53,935 nt of DNA from VBDM01 sp964430565 (GCA_964430565.1 CAYSFD010000007.1:1-53935); one strand, 5' to 3'; positions 1 to 8,860 are shown, counted from the first letter of the stretch. A program made the numbers and translations. The notes: a model not told the origin generated them from the sequence alone.

Positions 1-1
1 C

Positions 2-514
2 GGACTCGGCTCGATCGGCGCGGCCGTCGCGGAGTCGGCGAGCCGGCTCGGCATGCGCGTGATCGGCACGCAGCGCGACCCCAAGCCCACGCAACACGTC
101 GCCGAGATCGTCCGTCCCGCGCGGACCGAGCAGGTGCTTCGCGAGGCCGATTTCGTCGTCGTGCTCCTGCCGCTCACGCCCGAGACGCGCGGCTCGCTCG
201 GCGCGCGTGAGCTCGGCTTCCTGCGGCCGAGCGCGTATCTCGTGAACCTCGCGCGCGGAGGAATCGTGGACGAGGACGCGCTCGCCGAGGCGCTCAAGAG
301 CGGGAAGCTCGCCGGCGCCGCGCTCGACGTCTTTGCAAAGGAGCCGTTGCCGGAAGACTCGCCTCTCTGGGACATGGAGAACGTCATCATCACCCAGCAC
401 CAGGGCGGATTTTTCGACGGGTATCCGCGCTTCGCGATCCCCGTGATCGAGGAAAACCTGCGCAAGTGGCTGGCCGGGGATGTGAAGAGCATGATCAACG
501 TGGTGAAACGGTAG
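2..514 (+). CDS. D-2-hydroxyacid dehydrogenase, NAD-binding part (5' end cut by window edge)
   Basis: This is the C-terminal part of an NAD(P)-dependent D-2-hydroxyacid dehydrogenase, which interconverts 2-keto acids and D-2-hydroxy acids in the cytoplasm. The frame is open from base 2 and begins in the Rossmann motif GLGSIG, so the N-terminal substrate domain lies outside the window. The family's catalytic residues are visible: Arg in NLARGG, Glu in KEPLPEDSPLW and His in ITQHQGG. The gene ends at a TAG followed by a strong hairpin (525-550). A catabolic M24-family gene and a Bug solute-binding gene follow on the same strand, which suggests use of an imported hydroxy acid. The exact substrate cannot be read from this fragment. 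Confidence 0.9.
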   Translation, partial: GLGSIGAAVAESASRLGMRVIGTQRDPKPTQHVAEIVRPARTEQVLREADFVVVLLPLTPETRGSLGARELGFLRPSAYLVNLARGGIVDEDALAEALKSGKLAGAALDVFAKEPLPEDSPLWDMENVIITQHQGGFFDGYPRFAIPVIEENLRKWLAGDVKSMINVVKR

Positions 515-524
515 CTGAGCATGA

Positions 525-550
525 TTCCCCTCCTTGGACAAGGAGGGGAA
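525..550. repeat. Perfect 11-bp stem hairpin (CCCCTCCTT/AAGGAGGGG type)
   Basis: Two perfectly complementary 11-base arms (525-535 and 540-550) enclose the 4-base loop GGAC, 10 bases after the upstream stop codon. The arm contains CCCCTCCTT and its complement. The sequence just after the stem (ATTGCATT) is only mildly T-rich, so it could be a weak terminator. The pyrimidine/purine arms also resemble short repeats scattered in betaproteobacterial genomes. A related CCCCTTT/GGAGGGG hairpin occurs at 36501-36514. Confidence 0.6.
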
Positions 551-590
551 ATTGCATTAAGTTCGCACTGCGCGCTGAGCTGGAGAACCC

Positions 591-1790
591 ATGGCTGAAG
601 CATCCGAACGCATCAATCACCCGATCTCGACCGCGGAACTGGAGCGTCGCTGGGCCGCAGTGCGCGCCGCGATGACGGAGCACAAAATCGACGCGCTCAT
701 CATGCAGTCGAACAACGACTGGATGGGCGGCTACGTCAAGTACTTCACCGACGTGCCCGCCACCAACGGCTATCCGGTCACCGTCGTCTTCCCGAAGGAC
801 GAGCGCATGACGGTGATCGGCCAGGGTCCGATGGGCGTGGTGCGCGAGTTTCCTCCGCAAGGCGACGGCGTGCGGCGCGGCACCGCGCGCTTCATGGGCA
901 TGCCTTCCTACGCCTCCTGCCCGTATACGGCGGAGTACGACGCCGAGCTTGCGGAAAAAGCGCTTGAGAAGTACTCGGGCGGAACCATCGGCCTCCTCGG
1001 GCGCGCCGCGATGTCCTTCGCGCTCGGCGATTACCTGCAACGCAAATTCACGAAAGCGAAATTCGTCGACGCCTCGGACATGGTCGACCGCATCAAGGCG
1101 GTGAAGAGCCCCGAGGAGCTTGACTGTATCCGGCGCACCGCCGCGCTGCAGGACAAGGCGATGGAAGAGACCTTCGCCGCGGTCAAGCCCGGCATGCGCG
1201 AGTTGGAAGTCGCCGCAGTCGCCGAGCACGCCGGCCACAAGTACGGCAGCGAGCAGGGCCTGTTTCTCGCCGGCTCGGGCCCGGTCGGCACGGCCGCCGT
1301 GTTCGCCAACCGCTACCAGCAGAACCGCGTGCTGCGCGAAGGCGACCAGTTCACCCTGCTCATCGAGAACAACGGCCCGGGCGGCTTCTACACCGAGCTC
1401 GGACGCACCTGCGTGCTGGGCAAAGCCTCGCAGGAGATGAAGGACGAGTTCGCCTTCGTGTTACAGGGGCAGAAATTCACGCTTGACATGATGAAGCCCG
1501 GCGCGAAGTGCAGCGAAATCTTCGCGGAATACAATGCCTTCATGAAGAGGAACAAGCGCCCCGAGGAAAAGCGCCTGCACTCGCACGGCCAGGGCTACGA
1601 CATGGTCGAGCGCCCTTTGATCCGGCACGACGAAACCATGAGCATCGGCAAGAACATGAACATGGTCTGCCACCCGACCTACGTGACCGAGAGCACCTAC
1701 AGCTGGTGCTGCGACAATTTCCTGATCGGCGAGACGGGCGTGGTCGAGAAACTGCACAAGTTCCCGCAGAAGATTTTCGAACTGGGTTGA
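591..1790 (+). CDS. M24 (creatinase/aminopeptidase P-like) family protein with atypical metal site
   Basis: This 399-aa protein has the two-domain pattern of M24B proteins: an N-terminal creatinase-like domain (about 1-155) and a C-terminal pita-bread domain (about 165-395) starting near IKAVKSPEEL. M24 peptidases use an Asp-Asp-His-Glu-Glu metal set. Here the paired-Asp segment reads IENNGPGGFYTELGRT (E259, E269). The His motif LHSHGQG is kept (H330, H332). The first Glu site reads VCHPTYV (H361) and the last reads WCCDNFL (C373, C374, D375). The fold is therefore clear, but a normal dinuclear site is unlikely. It may be a creatinase-like C-N hydrolase or another lyase. It starts 76 bases after the dehydrogenase and is followed 27 bases later by a Bug gene, suggesting one catabolic operon. 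Confidence 0.85.
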   Translation: MAEASERINHPISTAELERRWAAVRAAMTEHKIDALIMQSNNDWMGGYVKYFTDVPATNGYPVTVVFPKDERMTVIGQGPMGVVREFPPQGDGVRRGTARFMGMPSYASCPYTAEYDAELAEKALEKYSGGTIGLLGRAAMSFALGDYLQRKFTKAKFVDASDMVDRIKAVKSPEELDCIRRTAALQDKAMEETFAAVKPGMRELEVAAVAEHAGHKYGSEQGLFLAGSGPVGTAAVFANRYQQNRVLREGDQFTLLIENNGPGGFYTELGRTCVLGKASQEMKDEFAFVLQGQKFTLDMMKPGAKCSEIFAEYNAFMKRNKRPEEKRLHSHGQGYDMVERPLIRHDETMSIGKNMNMVCHPTYVTESTYSWCCDNFLIGETGVVEKLHKFPQKIFELG

Positions 1791-1817
1791 AGCGCCCGGT
1801 TCCGAGAGGAGAAACGC

Positions 1818-2786
1818 ATGAAGACCCTAGCGCACGCCCTATTGCTCGCAACGCTGACTGCGGCCGCAGCCCTCGCCAACGCCCAGTCCTGGCCAACGCG
1901 GCCGGTCAGGATGATCGTCTCCTTCCCGGCCGGCTCGGCGCCCGACATCATCTGCCGTTTCGTCACCGACAGGCTCTCGCGCGCCGTCGGCCAGCAGATC
2001 GTGGTCGACAACCGCCCCGGCTCAGGGAACGTCATCGCGGCGCAGGCCGCGGCGCGCTCCGCGCCGGACGGCTACACCTTTTTCTGCGCCACGGCCGCGA
2101 CGCTGGTTTCCAATCCGCACACCTTCAAGGCGCTGCCTTACGACCCGGTCAAGGATTTCGTCCCGGTGGCCATGATCGCCAAGGGTCCCTTCTTCGTGCT
2201 CACGCACCCCAGCGTTCCCGTCACGACGCTCGCCGAGCTCGCTGCCTACGACAAGGCGAACCCGGGGAAACTCGCCTGGGCCACCGACGGCTTGAGGAAC
2301 TTCACCGGCATGATGGCCGCCTGGCTCAACAAGGTCGCAGGAACGAATATCCTCACGGTGCCCTACGCGACCATGCCGCTCGGAATCCAGGACACGATTG
2401 CGGGCCGCACGCAGCTCGTCATCCTCGCGGTGCCGGCCGCGGCGCCGCGGATCAAGAGCGGCGAGCTGCGTCCGCTCGCGGGAAGCTTCGCGAAGCGCGT
2501 CCCGGGCTACGAGAACGTGCCGGCGATCGCCGAGACCTTTCCCGGATTCGAGCTGGTCGGCTGGTTTCTCGTCGTCGCCCCGACCGGAACTCCGGCGGAA
2601 ATCGTGCAGCGGGTCAACCGCGAGATGGACAAGATCCTCAAGGATCCTGAAACCGCGCAGCGGCTGCGCGGCCTGGGCTTCTTCACCGAGGGCGCCGAGA
2701 CGCCCGAGGCGGTCGCCGAATTCATCCGCGCCGATTCCGCGAAATGGGGCAGGATCGTGAAGGAAATCGGCATCCAGCCGGAATGA
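1818..2786 (+). CDS. Bug/TctC-family periplasmic solute-binding protein
   Basis: This is a 322-aa exported binding protein of the tripartite tricarboxylate (TTT) type, which binds small carboxylates in the periplasm. A Sec signal peptide occupies about residues 1-23 (ending LANAQ). The mature protein opens with the family motif WPTRPVRMIVSFPAG, followed by VVDNRPGSGN and APDGYTF. The usual HVPYKG loop is replaced by VPYATMPLG, so the ligand pocket may differ from its paralogs here. RBS GAGAGGAG precedes the ATG. It follows the M24-family gene closely, suggesting that it supplies that enzyme's substrate or its precursor. No TctA/TctB membrane genes are present nearby. Confidence 0.92.
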   Translation: MKTLAHALLLATLTAAAALANAQSWPTRPVRMIVSFPAGSAPDIICRFVTDRLSRAVGQQIVVDNRPGSGNVIAAQAAARSAPDGYTFFCATAATLVSNPHTFKALPYDPVKDFVPVAMIAKGPFFVLTHPSVPVTTLAELAAYDKANPGKLAWATDGLRNFTGMMAAWLNKVAGTNILTVPYATMPLGIQDTIAGRTQLVILAVPAAAPRIKSGELRPLAGSFAKRVPGYENVPAIAETFPGFELVGWFLVVAPTGTPAEIVQRVNREMDKILKDPETAQRLRGLGFFTEGAETPEAVAEFIRADSAKWGRIVKEIGIQPE

Positions 2787-2854
2787 GTTCGCCCCAGGCC
2801 CGTTGACCGCGTCGGTGCTAGGATGACTCGACAAATTTCCCGAGGAGAAAGACC

Positions 2855-3973
2855 ATGAAGCGCATCCTTGTTGCCGCGGCAGCTCTCATCGCAGCATGCT
2901 CGCAAATCCCGTCGATGACTTCGAGCGATGTGCCCGCGTTTCGCGTCGATCCCTACTTCCCGAAGCCGCTGCCGGAGGAGAACGGCGTCCAGCTCGTCGT
3001 GGGACAGGTGGCCGGGATCGCCGTGAATGAGCGAAACGGCCACGTCTGGATCGTGCATCGGCCGGCATCATTGCTGCCCGACGAATGGGACGCGAAGGCG
3101 AAGAAGCCAGTAACGCACCGCTGCTGCAAGTCGCTGCAGCCGGTGGCGGAGTTCGATACGGCGGGAAACTACGTCCGAGGCTGGGCGCCGCAGGGCGCGG
3201 GCTTCGAGTGGCCCAAGACCGAGCACGGAATCTATATCGACCCGCAGGGCAACGTCTGGATCGCTGGAAACGGGAACGAGGACAACCAGATCCTGAAGTT
3301 CTCCCCGGACGGGAAGTTCCTGATGCAGATCGGGCGCGCGGGAAAATCCGAGGGCAGCAACAGCCGCACGCAGCTTGGACGCCCAGCGCACATGGTGATG
3401 GACGCAGCGGCGAACGAGCTTTACGTCGCCGACGGCTACGGAAACCGCCGCATCGTCGTGCTCGACGCGGGCACGGGCGCGTACAAGCGGCACTGGGGCG
3501 CATACGGCGCCGCACCGAGCGACGACAAGCTGCCGCCCTACGATCCCGCGCAACCGCTGTCCAAGCAGTTCGGCAACCCCGTGCACTGCGTGCGGCTGTC
3601 CGGCGACGGCCTGGTGTACGTGTGTGACCGCGTCAACAACCGCATCCAGGTGTTCGACCGGCAGGGCGGTTTCAAACACGAATTCCGCGTCGAAGTGCAA
3701 ACGCTCTCCAACGGCTCGGTGTGGGACATGGTGCTCTCGCACGACGCAGCGCAGAAGTACATGTACGTCGCCGACGGCGCGAACGGGCGCGTCTACATCC
3801 TGCGGCGCTCCGACGGCAGCCAACTCGGGAGCTTCGGGCGCACCGGCCGCATGGCGGGCGAGTTCAAGTGGGTGCACAACATCGCCATCGACAGGCAGGG
3901 CAACCTCTTCACCTCCGAAGTCGGCTTCGGCCGGCGCGTGCAGAAATTCGGGCTCGCGGGCGGGGCGTTCTAG
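2855..3973 (+). CDS. NHL-repeat beta-propeller lipoprotein
   Basis: This is a 372-aa putative lipoprotein with a lipobox ending LIAAC (Cys15), followed by a propeller built of NHL-like repeats. Repeats are visible as GIAVNERNGHVWIVHR, GIYIDPQGNVWIAG, HMVMDAAANELYVADGYGN, VYVCDRVNNRIQVFD, YMYVADGANGRVYIL and NIAIDRQGNLFTSEVG. This layout resembles bacterial six-bladed propellers related to peptidylglycine-amidating lyase domains, but no catalytic assignment can be made. A GAGGAG Shine-Dalgarno lies 8 bases before the ATG. It is 68 bases downstream of the Bug gene on the same strand, so it may belong to the same transcript. Confidence 0.85.
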   Translation: MKRILVAAAALIAACSQIPSMTSSDVPAFRVDPYFPKPLPEENGVQLVVGQVAGIAVNERNGHVWIVHRPASLLPDEWDAKAKKPVTHRCCKSLQPVAEFDTAGNYVRGWAPQGAGFEWPKTEHGIYIDPQGNVWIAGNGNEDNQILKFSPDGKFLMQIGRAGKSEGSNSRTQLGRPAHMVMDAAANELYVADGYGNRRIVVLDAGTGAYKRHWGAYGAAPSDDKLPPYDPAQPLSKQFGNPVHCVRLSGDGLVYVCDRVNNRIQVFDRQGGFKHEFRVEVQTLSNGSVWDMVLSHDAAQKYMYVADGANGRVYILRRSDGSQLGSFGRTGRMAGEFKWVHNIAIDRQGNLFTSEVGFGRRVQKFGLAGGAF

Positions 3974-4468
3974 TTGCACGCCATCCCGGGCGCACTACAT
4001 CGTTGCCTGCGGTTCGGCGTCTGCCTTGCCCTCTGCTCCATGATCGCCGCTGCCGGGGGCGCCGAACCGTCGCTCCAGATCTGGCTCAACCCGGGCTTTC
4101 TGTCCTACCACTCCGACCGCAGCCAAGACTACCGTGAAGACAACATCGGCTTCGGGGCGGAGGCGGTGTTCGCGCCCGACCATGGTTTTTTCGCCGGCAC
4201 CTTCCTCAACAGCGATGGGGACAGAAGCCGCTACGGCATGTATCAGTGGCGCCCCTTGCACTGGCAACTCAAGAGCGTCAGCGTAAGCGGCGGCTTGATC
4301 GCCGGTTTCATAGACGGCTATCCCAAAAACGACGGCGGGTGGTTCTTCGGGGCGCTGCCCATGTTTTTTTTCGAGGGCGAGCGCTTCGGCGCCAATTTCG
4401 TGATCGTGCCCGCTTCCGAGCCAGAGCACCGGCTTGTGGCGATTCAACTGAAACTTCGAGTGCACTAG
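3974..4468 (+). CDS. Small exported protein, possibly an outer-membrane barrel, function unknown
   Basis: The frame gives 164 aa starting at a TTG that directly abuts the stop codon of the propeller gene. The next ATG (4040) would remove most of a hydrophobic signal-like segment (about residues 8-29, ending AAGGA), so the TTG is preferred. The mature part is rich in aromatic and glycine residues with alternating strands (GFFAGTFLNSDGD, LHWQLKSVSVSGGLIAGF, GGWFFGALPMFFFEGERFG), as in small outer-membrane beta-barrels. I do not recognise a named family. The gene is probably translationally coupled to the propeller gene and faces the convergent permease gene 8 bases away. Confidence 0.6.
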   Translation: MHAIPGALHRCLRFGVCLALCSMIAAAGGAEPSLQIWLNPGFLSYHSDRSQDYREDNIGFGAEAVFAPDHGFFAGTFLNSDGDRSRYGMYQWRPLHWQLKSVSVSGGLIAGFIDGYPKNDGGWFFGALPMFFFEGERFGANFVIVPASEPEHRLVAIQLKLRVH

Positions 4469-4476
4469 AGGGACTC

Positions 4477-5679
4477 TCACTCGCTTCTCAGTGCATCGAG
4501 AGGATCGAGGCGCGCGGCACGCCACGCGGGCAGCACACCCGCGGCGAGTCCGACCGCGACCGCCATCAACTCCGCCGCGACCGCATAGCTCCAGGGCGTG
4601 TGCACGGGCAGAGCGGGCACGGCGAGCTTGAGCGCCCAGGCGATTCCCACGCCAAGCGTCAACCCCGCCGCACCGCCGAGCGCGGCGAGCAGCGCCGCCT
4701 CGCCCAAGAACAGAAGCAGCACACTTCGCTGCGTCGCGCCCACGGCGCGCAGCAAGCCGATCTCGGAGGTGCGCTCGGCGACCGCGATCGTGAGGATGGT
4801 GAGGATGCCCACGCCCCCCACCAGCAGCGATACCCCCGCGATGGCCGCGACCGCGAAGGTTATCGCGTTCAATACCGTGCCGAAGACTTCGAGCATTTTC
4901 TGCTGTGGCGTCACCGTGAAATCCTCGCCGCCATGGCGCGCGATCAGGATCCTCCGGATGCCGTCCACGACCTCGTCCACCGGGGCGGTCGGCTCGTAGG
5001 TGACGTGGATCTCCATCAAGCTCTCACGGTTGAACAGATCCAGGGCGCGCCCGGTGGGGATGTACACGGTGTCGTCGAGGTCGAAGCCGAGCACCTGGCC
5101 CTTGGGCTCCATGACTCCGATCACGCGATAGCGCTCGCCGCCCACGCGCACGCGCGCCCCGAGCGGGTTTTCCCCGCCGAAGAGTTCGCGAGCGACCTTC
5201 GCCCCGAGCACGACGAAGGCGCGCGCGGCGCGCGGATCGTCATCGGGCAGGAATTCCCCTGCCGCAACCCGCATGCGCAGCGCCTCGCTGAAGTTATGGC
5301 CGACGCCTGAGACCATGACGCGGCGCGTTTTGCCTGCGACCGCGACGTCGGCGTTGCCCGACACCGACGGATCGGTGAGCAGCACGTGCGGCGCACGTCG
5401 GATCGCGATCGCGTCGTCGATCGAGAGCGGCCGGATCGTGTTGATGACCCCGAGCGAAGCCCCGCCGTGCGTCTGCGTGCGTCCGGGAGTCACGCCGATG
5501 ATGTTGGTGCCGAACTGAGTGAACTCGCTCACGACGAAGCGATGCAGCCCCTCGCCGATCGAGGTGAGCAGGATCACCGCCGCGATGCCGATCGCGATGC
5601 CAAGCGCGGTGAGCGCGGTGCGCATGCGGTGTGCAACGAGCGTTCCGGTGGTGAAGCGCACGAAGTCGGCCGCGAGCAT
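4477..5679 (-). CDS. ABC transporter permease, MacB/FtsX type (second permease)
   Basis: This is a 400-aa permease starting at MLAADFVRF (ATG at 5679); the frame is open much further upstream, but that part overlaps the preceding gene. It has the MacB layout: TM1 near residues 20-40 (ALTALGIAIGIAAVILL), a large periplasmic core (about 45-265), then three C-terminal FtsX-type helices (for example ITFAVAAIAGVSLLVGGVGIL). It begins 2 bases after the stop of the first permease, so the two are coupled. Both are complete and paralogous and probably form a heterodimer with the ATPase encoded upstream in the operon. The likely role is efflux of a hydrophobic substrate or lipoprotein-like cargo across the envelope; no TolC-type gene is present here. 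Confidence 0.88.
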   Translation of the reverse strand: MLAADFVRFTTGTLVAHRMRTALTALGIAIGIAAVILLTSIGEGLHRFVVSEFTQFGTNIIGVTPGRTQTHGGASLGVINTIRPLSIDDAIAIRRAPHVLLTDPSVSGNADVAVAGKTRRVMVSGVGHNFSEALRMRVAAGEFLPDDDPRAARAFVVLGAKVARELFGGENPLGARVRVGGERYRVIGVMEPKGQVLGFDLDDTVYIPTGRALDLFNRESLMEIHVTYEPTAPVDEVVDGIRRILIARHGGEDFTVTPQQKMLEVFGTVLNAITFAVAAIAGVSLLVGGVGILTILTIAVAERTSEIGLLRAVGATQRSVLLLFLGEAALLAALGGAAGLTLGVGIAWALKLAVPALPVHTPWSYAVAAELMAVAVGLAAGVLPAWRAARLDPLDALRSE

Positions 5680-5681
5680 GC

Positions 5682-6890
5682 TTACCGCCTGGAGAGGGCA
5701 GTCACCGGGTCGAGCCGGGCCGCGCGCGCCGCCGGAGCGACGGTGAACACCGCCGCGGCGACGATGGTCGTCAGAGGCGCGGCGAGCACCGCCCACCAGG
5801 GCGCGGCGAAGGGAATCTGCGGATAGAGCTGGCCGAGGAAGATCTGCCCGACCCCGCCCACCGCGAGGCCGATCGCCGCGCCACCGAGCGCGAGGAGCGT
5901 CGCCTCGGTGAAAAAGGTGAGCCGGATCTGGGCGCCGGTCGCGCCGAGCGCCTTCAAGAGGCCGATCTCGCGCCGGCGCTGCGTCACCGCGATCAGCATC
6001 ACGTTCATGATGAGGATGCCGGCAACCGCGAGGCTGATCGCGGCGATCCCGCCCACGGCAAGGGTGAGCGCGCGCAAAATGCGGTCGAAGGTCGCGAGCA
6101 CCGCGTCCTGCGTGATCACCGTCACGTCGCGCTCGCCCTCGTGGCGCTCGCGCAGGATCTCGATCGCGTCCTCCTTGGCGGCGAGCACCTGCTCGCGGCT
6201 CTTCGCCTCGACGAGGATGCGAAACAACGACTCGCTGTTGAACAGCGCCTGCGCCGCCGTCACCGGGATCATCACGACTTCGTCGGTGTTCACGCCGATC
6301 GAGACGCCCTGGCGCGCCAGCACTCCGATCACGCGAAAGCGCCGGTCGCCGATGCGCAGCCACTCGCCCAGCGCGGGCTGCACGCCGAAGATCTCCTCGC
6401 GCACCTTGGCGCCGAGCACGCACACCGGTTGCGCGTGACGCGGGTCGCCCGAAGGCAGAAATAGTCCCTGCGCGATCGCCATGTGCCGCACCGGCAGCAG
6501 CTCGGCGGTCGAGCCCAGGATGGGCGACTCGCGCACTTTTGCGCCCCAGCGCACGTCGCCGGTGCCGACGATGAGGGGCGCGATCAGTTTCACCGCGCGG
6601 CTGCGCGAGAGCGCGAGCGCGTCATCGAGCGTCAGATCGCGCGGCATCTTGCCGATGATGAAACCCGGATTGACGCCCGCGGTTTCCGAGCGCCCCGGGA
6701 GCACGATCACGAGGTTCGTGCCGAGAGAGCCGAACTGATCGAGCACGTACCGGCGCGCACCCTCGCCGAGGGTGCTCACGACCACCACCGCGGCGACCCC
6801 GATCGCCATCGCGAGCAGAATGAGCGCGGTACGCCCGCGCGAGCCGGTCACGACCTGCCAGGCGAAGTCGAGTAGGTCTCCGGCTCTCAT
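5682..6890 (-). CDS. ABC transporter permease, MacB/FtsX type (first permease)
   Basis: This is a 402-aa permease starting at MRAGDLLDFAW. Its ATG (6890) overlaps the stop of the ATPase gene as ATGA, which fixes the start. It has an N-terminal helix (RTALILLAMAIGVAAVVVV), a periplasmic MacB core (about 45-265) and a C-terminal FtsX domain with the typical helix LAVGGIAAISLAVAGILIMNVMLIAV followed by TQRRREIGLLKALGA. MacB itself fuses the ATPase to the permease; here ATPase and permeases are separate and there are two permeases. It is one component of the four-gene efflux operon at 4477-8745. Confidence 0.9.
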   Translation of the reverse strand: MRAGDLLDFAWQVVTGSRGRTALILLAMAIGVAAVVVVSTLGEGARRYVLDQFGSLGTNLVIVLPGRSETAGVNPGFIIGKMPRDLTLDDALALSRSRAVKLIAPLIVGTGDVRWGAKVRESPILGSTAELLPVRHMAIAQGLFLPSGDPRHAQPVCVLGAKVREEIFGVQPALGEWLRIGDRRFRVIGVLARQGVSIGVNTDEVVMIPVTAAQALFNSESLFRILVEAKSREQVLAAKEDAIEILRERHEGERDVTVITQDAVLATFDRILRALTLAVGGIAAISLAVAGILIMNVMLIAVTQRRREIGLLKALGATGAQIRLTFFTEATLLALGGAAIGLAVGGVGQIFLGQLYPQIPFAAPWWAVLAAPLTTIVAAAVFTVAPAARAARLDPVTALSRR

Positions 6891-7570
6891 TTGTCCTCGC
6901 TCCGAACGTCGCTCACGATTTTCCCGTCGATCATGCGCAGTCGCCGGTGCGGGCGCGAACCGATCTCGGGATCGTGCGTGACCAGGATGACGGTGCCGCC
7001 GGCGTGATGCACCCTTTCCAGCACCGCCATCACCTCCTGCCCGGTGCGGCGGTCGAGGTTCCCGGTCGGCTCGTCCGCAAGGATCACCGCGGGCTGCATC
7101 GACATCGCGCGCGCGATCGCGACGCGCTGGCACTGTCCTCCCGAGAGCTGGTCGGGCCGGTGATGGGCGCGATCCTCGAGGCTGTATTCGCGCAGGAGCT
7201 GCTCGAGCCGCGGCGCGCGCTTGGCGGGATCGACCCCCGCGAGCACCATCGGCAGCGCGATGTTCTGTGCCGCGGTCAGGCGCGGCACGAGGTGAAAGAA
7301 CTGGAAAACGAACCCGATCTTCTCGCGCCGCACGCGCGCGAGCTCGTCGTCGGTAAGACCGGTGACGTCGCGCTCGTCCAGCGCGTAGGTGCCCGCGTTC
7401 GGCCGGTCGAGCAGCCCGATCACGTTGAGCAGCGTCGATTTTCCCGAGCCCGACGGACCCATGATCGAGAGGTACTCGCCCTGGCGTATCTCGAGATCGA
7501 CCGCACGTAGCGCGTGCACCTCCTCGTCGCCGACGACGAAGACGCGCTCGATGCCGGCGAGACGGATCAT
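6887..7570 (-). CDS. ABC transporter ATP-binding protein (MacB/LolD type)
   Basis: This is a 227-aa cytoplasmic ATPase that should power the two adjacent FtsX-type permeases. All motifs are present: Walker A GPSGSGKST (38-46), Q-loop Gln90, signature LSGGQ (142-146), Walker B VILADEP (162-168) and switch His199. The sequence between (NIALPMVLAGV, DEPTGNLD) is typical of the MacB/LolD branch. Its ATG overlaps the adaptor's stop codon by 4 bases (ATGA), and its own stop overlaps the next permease in the same way, so translation is coupled along the operon. Confidence 0.95.
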   Translation of the reverse strand: MIRLAGIERVFVVGDEEVHALRAVDLEIRQGEYLSIMGPSGSGKSTLLNVIGLLDRPNAGTYALDERDVTGLTDDELARVRREKIGFVFQFFHLVPRLTAAQNIALPMVLAGVDPAKRAPRLEQLLREYSLEDRAHHRPDQLSGGQCQRVAIARAMSMQPAVILADEPTGNLDRRTGQEVMAVLERVHHAGGTVILVTHDPEIGSRPHRRLRMIDGKIVSDVRSEDK

Positions 7571-8745
7571 TGCCGCTTCGCGGCGTCCTTCGATTCCGCG
7601 ACGGCGCGCACACCCGCCTTCACGCCCTCGCGATCGAGGGACGTGACCACGCGCTCGCCCGTGGCAACGCCCGACTTCACCTCGGTGTATTCCCAGTTGG
7701 TGAGCCCGATCGCTATCCTGCGCTCTTCCAGCTCGCCCGACGCGGGCAGGACCAGCGCGCGATTGCCGGGCATCAGCGCGGGAGTAGGAATGCGCGTGAC
7801 CCCGTCGTGAGCATCGATCACGACCTCGATGTCGGCGCTGTAGCCGACCAGCAGGTGGCGCGCTTCCGCGGGCTCGTCGAACTCCACCTCGATCTCCACC
7901 GTGCGCGCCTGCTTCTCCAGCGCAAGCACGTAGGGCGCGATCCGGCGCACGTGGCCCTTGAAATGCCGCCCGCGGTAGGCATCCAGAGAGATGCGCCCGG
8001 TCATGCCGACCTTGAGCTTCGCAGCATCTACTTCATCGATCGGCGCGGAGACATAGAGGCAGGAAGCATCGATCAGGTCCACCGCGGGCAGCGTCGGGAT
8101 TCCGGGCGGCGAGGGCGTGAGATATTCGCCCACCTCACCGTTCACCTCGGCGACGATCCCCGCGAACGGAGCGCGCAGGACGGTACGGGTGGTGTCGGCC
8201 TGCGCCGCGACAATCCGCGCCTGGGCCTCGCCGACGCCGGTTCGCGCCGATTCGCACGCGGCCGCGCGCGCTTTGGCGTCGGAGTCGGCGCGCTCGGTGA
8301 GCTGCTCCGATGAGAAGCCCTTTGCATGCAGCTCGCGCGAGCGCTTTGCCTCGCTCGCCGCGATCTCGGCGATTTGGCAGGCCTCGGTTACGCGCGCCTT
8401 TGCGGTCTCCAACTGTTCGCGCGCGACGCGCTCGCGCGCGGTGAGGTCGTCATTCCAGAGTTCGAGCAGGACCTCGCCCGCCTTCACCTGCGCACCCTTC
8501 TTCACCGGGAGCCGGGCGATGCGCCCGCCCGTGGGCGGCGCAAGCTTCGCGCGCCGGCACGCCATCACCGAGCCCGCACGCGTGTTCGCGACCGTGGTCT
8601 CGACGCGCCCGGCCTCGGCCGCGGCGACGATCACCGCGACTGGCTTCGACCGGGTGGCGAACCACGCGGCTGCAGCGAGGACGGCGAGGACGGCGAGCGC
8701 AGTCAGAAACCGAAGCGGCGTTCTTGGAGGAGTTGCAGTCGCCAT
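7567..8745 (-). CDS. HlyD/MacA-type periplasmic adaptor subunit of the efflux pump
   Basis: This is a 392-aa membrane-fusion protein, first gene of the efflux operon. The start is taken at MATATPPRTPLRF (ATG 8745); the open frame extends further upstream without a better start. One N-terminal membrane anchor (about 11-30) is followed by a lipoyl half-motif (GGRIARLPVKKGAQVKAGEVLLEL), an alpha-hairpin rich in Ala/Glu/Lys (about 85-165), the second lipoyl half (LRAPFAGIVAEVNGEVGEY) and a beta-barrel domain. It should bridge the inner-membrane permeases to an outer-membrane channel encoded elsewhere. The 115 bases before it hold no gene. Confidence 0.92.
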   Translation of the reverse strand: MATATPPRTPLRFLTALAVLAVLAAAAWFATRSKPVAVIVAAAEAGRVETTVANTRAGSVMACRRAKLAPPTGGRIARLPVKKGAQVKAGEVLLELWNDDLTARERVAREQLETAKARVTEACQIAEIAASEAKRSRELHAKGFSSEQLTERADSDAKARAAACESARTGVGEAQARIVAAQADTTRTVLRAPFAGIVAEVNGEVGEYLTPSPPGIPTLPAVDLIDASCLYVSAPIDEVDAAKLKVGMTGRISLDAYRGRHFKGHVRRIAPYVLALEKQARTVEIEVEFDEPAEARHLLVGYSADIEVVIDAHDGVTRIPTPALMPGNRALVLPASGELEERRIAIGLTNWEYTEVKSGVATGERVVTSLDREGVKAGVRAVAESKDAAKRQ

Positions 8746-8860
8746 TGAAGCAAATGTACCGCTTCCATTCCCCGCTGTCTTGATCTGGCGCAAAGCAGCG
8801 CCTGCGCAGACCTGGCGCTTCGGCTCGCAGCGAACGCCTTCATGCCCCTCGGCTCGAGAC

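Noticed and set aside
5680..6423. An N-terminal extension of the second permease
   Set aside because: It overlaps the first permease gene, has no homology-like sequence, and the MLAADFVRF start gives the normal MacB length.
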